Below, piece by piece: positions 7,068 through 10,441 of a stretch of 10,441 nt of DNA. The position numbers and the translations under genes were made by a program. The DNA comes from Gammaproteobacteria bacterium (GTDB taxonomy: Bacteria > Pseudomonadota > Gammaproteobacteria > UBA4575): the NCBI GenBank assembly GCA_027297825.1, contig JAPUHH010000160.1, positions 1-10,441 on the forward strand, given 5' to 3'. Within the stretch, counting starts at the first letter, position 1. Each line of letters begins with the position of its first letter. The notes beneath the pieces are model-generated. The model was given only the letters and a program-made list of their open reading frames with translations. It ran no database searches and was not told the origin of the DNA.

Positions 7068-7553
7068 ATGACAGCACATTTTAAATGGTTTGGTCCGCGT
7101 GAATCTGTGGAAGAGGTTGAGGAAGGGAAGTTGCTCGCACCAAAATTTGACGAGCATGGGTTGCTTCCAGCAGTAACAACAGATGCCAGTTCTGGTGAGT
7201 TGCTAATGCTGGGTTATATGAATGCAGAAGCGTTAGAGAAAACGATCGAGACAGGTGAGGCGCATTATTGGAGCCGCAGTCGTGAGTGTTTGTGGCACAA
7301 AGGTGGTACTAGTGGTCTTACTCAAAAGATTGTTGAGTTACGTATTGATGATGATCAAGATGCAGTGTGGTTAAGAGTTGATGTAATCGGTGATGCAAGT
7401 TGTCATGTTGGCTATCGTTCATGTTTCTATCGTGCGGTTAAAACTGGTGATGCACCAGCTGATGCGCCGATTGAAATGGAATTTAAGGAATATGAGAAAG
7501 TCTTTGATCCAGTGGAAGTCTACGGTGATTCACCTAACCCCACCAAACTATAA
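7068..7553 (+). CDS. hisI: Phosphoribosyl-AMP cyclohydrolase (HisI)
   Basis: This monofunctional enzyme performs the third step of histidine synthesis, opening the adenine ring of phosphoribosyl-AMP. It has 161 residues with an N-terminal extension (about 1-30) beyond the compact family core. The core signatures are YWSRSRECLWHKGGTSG (67-83), the acidic metal loop IDDDQDAVW (93-101) and ASCHVGYRSCFYRA (110-123). Asp94, Asp96 and Asp98 match the magnesium ligands, and Cys112 and Cys119 match two zinc ligands. The third zinc ligand, Cys in the usual DCDxD loop, is Asp95 here. No HisE domain follows. The gene is alone, away from any his operon in view, and is followed 27 bases on by the channel gene, probably in one transcript. 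The ribosome binding site is weak. Confidence 0.93.
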   Translation: MTAHFKWFGPRESVEEVEEGKLLAPKFDEHGLLPAVTTDASSGELLMLGYMNAEALEKTIETGEAHYWSRSRECLWHKGGTSGLTQKIVELRIDDDQDAVWLRVDVIGDASCHVGYRSCFYRAVKTGDAPADAPIEMEFKEYEKVFDPVEVYGDSPNPTKL

Positions 7554-7580
7554 AATTTGTATATAGAAGTTTAAAATTTG

Positions 7581-8654
7581 ATGGAAAAAATTCAAACGCT
7601 GTATAATTCCTGGCTCGCATTCTTTGGTCCGAATCCATATTTAAAAGCGCTGGGAATTGTTTTAATTTTCACCGCTTTTGTGTTAATTTTTAATTTTGTA
7701 ATTCTTCGGCTTCTAAAGAAAGTCACTGCAAAAACTGCCTTTAAAGCTGATGATCGTTTGCTTGAGCTTTTGCAAAAGCCACTATTTGTGAGCCTTTTTG
7801 TTGTGGGCTTGACGCAAGCAGTAAGAGTATTGCAACTGCCAGACAATGTGTTGCTAATTGTTGTTTCTATCCTGAAAACGGTTACAATTTTTGTTTGGGC
7901 CTCATTTGCAATTAAATTTTCAAAATTTTTGCTTAATCAATTAAGCGCAGACAAAAGAAAGAGTCAGCTAGTACAAAAAAGCACATTGCCACTGTTTAGT
8001 AACTTAACAGTTATTATTATCATTGCGGCTGCAGTTTATTTTTTGTTTTTAGCATGGCGTATTGATGTTTCCGCATGGCTGGCTTCAGCAGGTATCATCG
8101 GGCTTGCGCTTGGTTTTGCGGCTAAAGACACGCTGGCTAATTTATTTGCAGGGGTATTCATATTGGCGGACGCACCTTACAGGTTGGGTGATGTTATAGT
8201 GTTAGACACTGGTGAACGTGGACAAGTCACACATATAGGGATACGTAGCACTCGGCTGCTAACGAACGACGATGTAGAGATTACCGTGCCAAATTCTGTG
8301 ATGGGCAACGCCAAGATTACTAATGAAGCGGGGGGTCCGAGCACAAAGCATCGTATCCGCATGAAAGTCGGTGTAGCTTACGGAAGTGATATCGATCAAG
8401 TTCGCGAAGTGCTAGAGCAAGTTGCAGCGGATAATTCTCAGATTTGTAAAATTCCTGAGCCTCGAGTTCGATTCCGTAATTTTGGTAACTCAAGTCTAGA
8501 TTTCGAATTGCTTTGCTGGGTCGATATGCCTGTATTGCGTGGCCAGGTGTTGGATAAACTTTATACAAATGTGTATAAGAAGTTCATGGAATTAGAAATT
8601 GAGATTCCCTATAGCAAGCAAGATGTCTATATTAAAAGTATGCCGTCGACATAA
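7581..8654 (+). CDS. MscS family small-conductance mechanosensitive channel
   Basis: The 357-residue inner-membrane protein opens under membrane tension to release solutes during hypo-osmotic shock. Hydrophobic segments lie at about 22-44, 66-82, 89-113 and 139-159. The pore helix follows in the hallmark ASAGIIGLALGFAAKDTLAN (168-187), with FAGVFILADAPYRLGD leading into the beta domain. The beta domain reads GQVTHIGIRSTRL and ITVPNSVM (215-241), and the C-terminal alpha/beta domain ends at IPYSKQDVYIK. This has more membrane helices than the three of E. coli MscS. ATG at 7581 is chosen over the TTG three bases upstream, since AGAAG at 7565-7569 could serve either. It is likely cotranscribed with hisI. 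Whether it conducts ions nonselectively is inferred from the family. Confidence 0.93.
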   Translation: MEKIQTLYNSWLAFFGPNPYLKALGIVLIFTAFVLIFNFVILRLLKKVTAKTAFKADDRLLELLQKPLFVSLFVVGLTQAVRVLQLPDNVLLIVVSILKTVTIFVWASFAIKFSKFLLNQLSADKRKSQLVQKSTLPLFSNLTVIIIIAAAVYFLFLAWRIDVSAWLASAGIIGLALGFAAKDTLANLFAGVFILADAPYRLGDVIVLDTGERGQVTHIGIRSTRLLTNDDVEITVPNSVMGNAKITNEAGGPSTKHRIRMKVGVAYGSDIDQVREVLEQVAADNSQICKIPEPRVRFRNFGNSSLDFELLCWVDMPVLRGQVLDKLYTNVYKKFMELEIEIPYSKQDVYIKSMPST

Positions 8655-8781
8655 ACGACTTATAGCGATCTAAGGAGATTATTATCAATACAGCATAAAA
8701 AGCAAGGAATTACACGGCAATAGCAATGATAAGATTATTTCTCGAGGTTGATTTTACTGCATACTTCGTAAATACAACTGC

Positions 8782-8991
8782 ATGACAAGATTTACCATAC
8801 AACAAATGGCTTCACAAACTACCCCTACAGCACCGGTCATCAATATCAATGCTGGAGATAAAGAAATAGCATGTGATGGCGGGGGTGGCGCATTGGGCCA
8901 TCCTTTGGTGTATTTGCCATTTGCTAATAAATCTCAAGTTGTATGCTATTACTGTGGCAAACGGTTCGAAAAAAGACCGTCAAAAGCCTAA
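8782..8991 (+). CDS. CHCC zinc-finger domain protein
   Basis: The 69-residue product carries four probable zinc ligands: Cys31 in IACDGGGG, His40 in GHPLVYLP and the pair Cys55/Cys58 in VCYYCGKRF. This CHCC arrangement belongs to the zf-CHCC family, which includes the NDUFS6 subunit of mitochondrial complex I and many short proteobacterial proteins of unknown role. The Gly-rich run between the first Cys and His is typical. Two starts are possible: ATG 8782 used here, or ATG 8806 (MASQTT), which would match the usual length of about 60 residues. Neither has a Shine-Dalgarno sequence. The upstream 127 bases have no clear promoter. The gene is not obviously part of an operon. Confidence 0.83.
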   Translation: MTRFTIQQMASQTTPTAPVININAGDKEIACDGGGGALGHPLVYLPFANKSQVVCYYCGKRFEKRPSKA

Positions 8992-9039
8992 AAGCAAGTA
9001 TTATATTTGTATTGGGTAACTCATGATTAGTCGAGCATG

Positions 9040-9119
9040 TATAAATCCGCTAATCCATACTATTGTTAGATCCGCTCAGAGCACGAATTAAATTGGCGAA
9101 ATTGCGTGGTGGATTTATA
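9040..9119. repeat. Spaced inverted repeat in the gap before dsrE
   Basis: TATAAATCC (9040-9048) and GGATTTATA (9111-9119) are perfect inverted copies 62 bases apart. Between them ATCCGCT occurs twice (9045-9051 and 9070-9076). The 263-base gap (8992-9254) holds no recognisable gene; it may bear the promoter of the sulfur genes. A faint TTCACA (9182-9187) with TAGGCT 17 bases on is the best promoter candidate. Confidence 0.35.
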
Positions 9120-9254
9120 TATTTGATTTAGCCAATATAAACTGATGATAGCCCTTTCCGAGCCCGTTTAGTTCCTGTAAATTCACACCTCTAAAAATAT
9201 CTAGTAGGCTGAATCTATTTTAATTCAAAAAACCCTATTTTTAGTGAGGTTTGT

Positions 9255-9647
9255 ATGTCGTCGGATAAAATAAGCGTAATGGTTACATCGGGTAATCGAG
9301 AGCAGTTACAAATGGCTGCAATGGTGGCGTCTGTTGGTGCAGTAAGTGGCAATGATGTAACCGTATTTTTGTCTATGAATGCGTTGAAGTTTTTTGTTAA
9401 AGGTGCAACGGAAAGTGCACCGGCTGAAGGTGAAATGGGCAAGCTATTGGAAGAAAAAAATGTCCCAGAATTTAAAGAATTATTTGAGCAAGCTGTAGAG
9501 TACGGGGATGCAACAATTTCCCCTTGTTCCATGGCAGTGGATATTCTTGGAATCAGTGAAGATGACCTTGAGAGCTTTATTTCAGAGCCAATGGGTTTGA
9601 CGTCATTTTTAAGTGACGCCTCTGAAGGCCAAGTGTGGCATTTTTAA
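9255..9647 (+). CDS. DsrE family sulfur-carrier-like protein
   Basis: The 130-residue cytoplasmic protein has the DsrE/F-like fold: strand KISVMVTSG (5-13), helix REQLQMAAMVASVGAVSG, strand DVTVFLSMNAL (34-44), then DATISPCSMAVDILGI (85-100) with the single conserved Cys91. In the DsrE2 subgroup the same place reads ACSMSMD. Such proteins carry persulfide sulfur in sulfur oxidation or tRNA thiolation. The start has GTGAGGT four bases upstream. A TusA-family gene follows after 15 bases, so this is the first gene of a sulfur-transfer unit. With a single Cys it fits a persulfide carrier rather than a redox-active dithiol enzyme. Its exact partner cannot be told from sequence. Confidence 0.88.
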   Translation: MSSDKISVMVTSGNREQLQMAAMVASVGAVSGNDVTVFLSMNALKFFVKGATESAPAEGEMGKLLEEKNVPEFKELFEQAVEYGDATISPCSMAVDILGISEDDLESFISEPMGLTSFLSDASEGQVWHF

Positions 9648-9650
9648 GTC

Positions 9651-9656
9651 AAGGAG
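9651..9656 (+). promoter_or_regulatory. Ribosome binding site that fixes the GTG start of tusA
   Basis: AAGGAG lies six bases before GTG 9663, the only good Shine-Dalgarno sequence in the short gap after dsrE. It makes the GTG, rather than a downstream ATG, the likely start. Confidence 0.8.
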
Positions 9657-9662
9657 AAAGGC

Positions 9663-9893
9663 GTGGCAGAAAGAAAAATAGTTGATGCGAAAAATACATT
9701 TTGTCCTGGGCCGTTGATGGAGCTCATCGGGCAAATGAAGATGGCTGAAATTGGAGATGAGTTAGAAATTTTATCTACTGACAAAGGCTCTGCAAATGAC
9801 ATACCGGAATGGATTAACAAAGTTGGGCACGAAGTATTGGACAGTTTTGAGGAAGAGGGCGTTTGGCATATAACTGTTAAAAAAACCAAATAA
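9663..9893 (+). CDS. tusA: TusA family sulfurtransferase (SirA-like)
   Basis: The 76-residue protein has the TusA layout: strand KIVDAKNTFCPGPLMEL with the sulfur-carrying Cys14 in CPGPLM, then helix, GDELEILSTDKGSANDIPEW (31-50), helix with KVGHEVL, and last strand GVWHITVKK. Cys-Pro-x-Pro is the catalytic signature; the protein accepts a persulfide and hands it to a partner. The usual Gly-Leu before Cys is Thr-Phe here. It starts with GTG behind AAGGAG. The neighbours, a DsrE-like carrier and a sulfide:quinone oxidoreductase-like flavoprotein, point to sulfur oxidation or detoxification rather than tRNA 2-thiouridine synthesis, so the tusA symbol denotes the family, not the E. coli role. 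Confidence 0.9.
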   Translation: MAERKIVDAKNTFCPGPLMELIGQMKMAEIGDELEILSTDKGSANDIPEWINKVGHEVLDSFEEEGVWHITVKKTK

Positions 9894-9949
9894 ACTCTGC
9901 ATAATCCAAGAATAAATTAAGAATCGTAAATAAGAAAAGCGAGGTAACC

Positions 9950-10441
9950 ATGAAAATACTAATTGTTGGTGGAGGAATGGGCGGCACAATCCTAGCGAAT
10001 AATTTAGCAAGGCGATTGAATGGCGAATTAAAGTCAGGTAAGGCAAGTATCACAATGCTGTCTGCATCAGATAAGCATATGTACCAGCCAGGATTGCTCT
10101 ACGTAGCGTTTGGTAAAATGTCTCCTGATGAAATGTACCGCGACCAAGTAAGCTTGCTTGAATCAAGCATTACATTTCGAGTTGATCCAGTGACCAAGTT
10201 TGACCTTGCAGGTAACCATGTTATTACTGAAAGTGGCAAGAAATATGATTATGACATTATCGTAGTTGCTACCGGTTCACGTGCACATGCAGAAGGCACG
10301 CCAGGCTTAGCCGAGCATGCTTTACAGTTTTATACTGAAGCGGATGCGGTAAACATGTACAAGGGGTTGCAAAAATTCGAAGGCGGTAAAGTGATGATTG
10401 CGGTCGGCGTTCCACACAAGTGCCCAATGGCTCCTTTGGAA
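9950..10441 (+). CDS. FAD-dependent oxidoreductase, sulfide:quinone oxidoreductase-like (partial)
   Basis: The first 164 codons are in the window; the gene continues past the right edge with no stop. The FAD-binding Rossmann motif is VGGGMGG (6-12), followed by the strand ASITMLSASD. YQPGLLYVAFG (45-55) is the typical SQR segment near the flavin. Asp-Ile-Ile-Val-Val-Ala-Thr-Gly (102-109) is the second glycine-rich strand, and VPHKCPMAPLE (154-164) holds Cys158, which matches an active-site Cys of some SQR types. These enzymes oxidise sulfide to sulfane sulfur and reduce quinone at the membrane. Ribosome binding site GAGGT is four bases upstream; tusA ends 56 bases before. Assignment to SQR rather than a related NAD(P)H dehydrogenase awaits the second half. 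Confidence 0.82.
   Translation, partial: MKILIVGGGMGGTILANNLARRLNGELKSGKASITMLSASDKHMYQPGLLYVAFGKMSPDEMYRDQVSLLESSITFRVDPVTKFDLAGNHVITESGKKYDYDIIVVATGSRAHAEGTPGLAEHALQFYTEADAVNMYKGLQKFEGGKVMIAVGVPHKCPMAPLE

Noticed and set aside
8670..8702. A ribosome-binding-like TAAGGAG after the channel gene.
   Set aside because: No ATG, GTG or TTG follows at usable distance and the frames stop quickly.
8726..8785. A 19-codon frame (MIRLFLEVDF...) whose stop overlaps the zinc-finger ATG, as a possible leader peptide.
   Set aside because: No Shine-Dalgarno sequence at the right distance, no attenuator hairpin and no regulatory codon run.
9119..9190. A short minus-strand GTG frame (VNLQELNGLGKGYHQ...) in the gap before dsrE.
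   Set aside because: Only about 24 codons, no known family, and it could be chance.
9613..9893. Similar C-terminal ends of DsrE (EGQVWHF) and TusA (EGVWHIT), suggesting a duplication.
   Set aside because: Only four to five residues match, and the proteins have unrelated folds.

Overview
The window looks like a chromosomal segment of an AT-rich gammaproteobacterium. The 23S and 5S rRNA sequences are close to the E. coli pattern. The uup and selU products are clear orthologues of the enterobacterial proteins. The sulfur-relay genes at the right end fit a free-living or sulfur-metabolising lineage. I cannot name the genus from sequence alone. No CRISPR array, tRNA gene, intact insertion sequence or phage gene was seen.

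Layout: the left end (1-623) is the tail of an rRNA operon: 23S 3' end, 5S and a strong terminator. Facing it is a gene for a lipoprotein with a group 1 truncated haemoglobin domain (minus strand). Divergent from that is uup, an ABC-F ATPase (1283-3178). A 314-base gap follows, holding a 22-codon signal-peptide-like stub with a good ribosome binding site. Next is a minus-strand pair: a DUF3047 exported protein (4619-5290) upstream of selU, tRNA 2-selenouridine synthase (3493-4593). An alpha/beta hydrolase of the MetX-like type (5341-6390) is divergent from that pair.

A 677-base region (6391-7067) is a gene graveyard. It holds a frameshifted 3' piece of GDP-L-fucose synthase and an unusual pair of interleaved inverted repeats. 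Then come hisI (histidine biosynthesis) and an MscS-type mechanosensitive channel in tandem, followed by a small CHCC zinc-finger protein.

The right end (9255-10441) is a probable sulfur-handling operon: a DsrE-family protein, a TusA-family protein and the start of a sulfide:quinone oxidoreductase-like flavoprotein that runs off the window. Together they suggest sulfide or sulfane-sulfur oxidation with protein-bound persulfide carriers. This inference rests on family membership and gene order only.

Most of the window is ordinary housekeeping sequence. The parts most worth a second look are the dsrE-tusA-SQR cluster, the fcl graveyard with its interleaved repeats, the HisI with an altered metal ligand, and the exported truncated haemoglobin.
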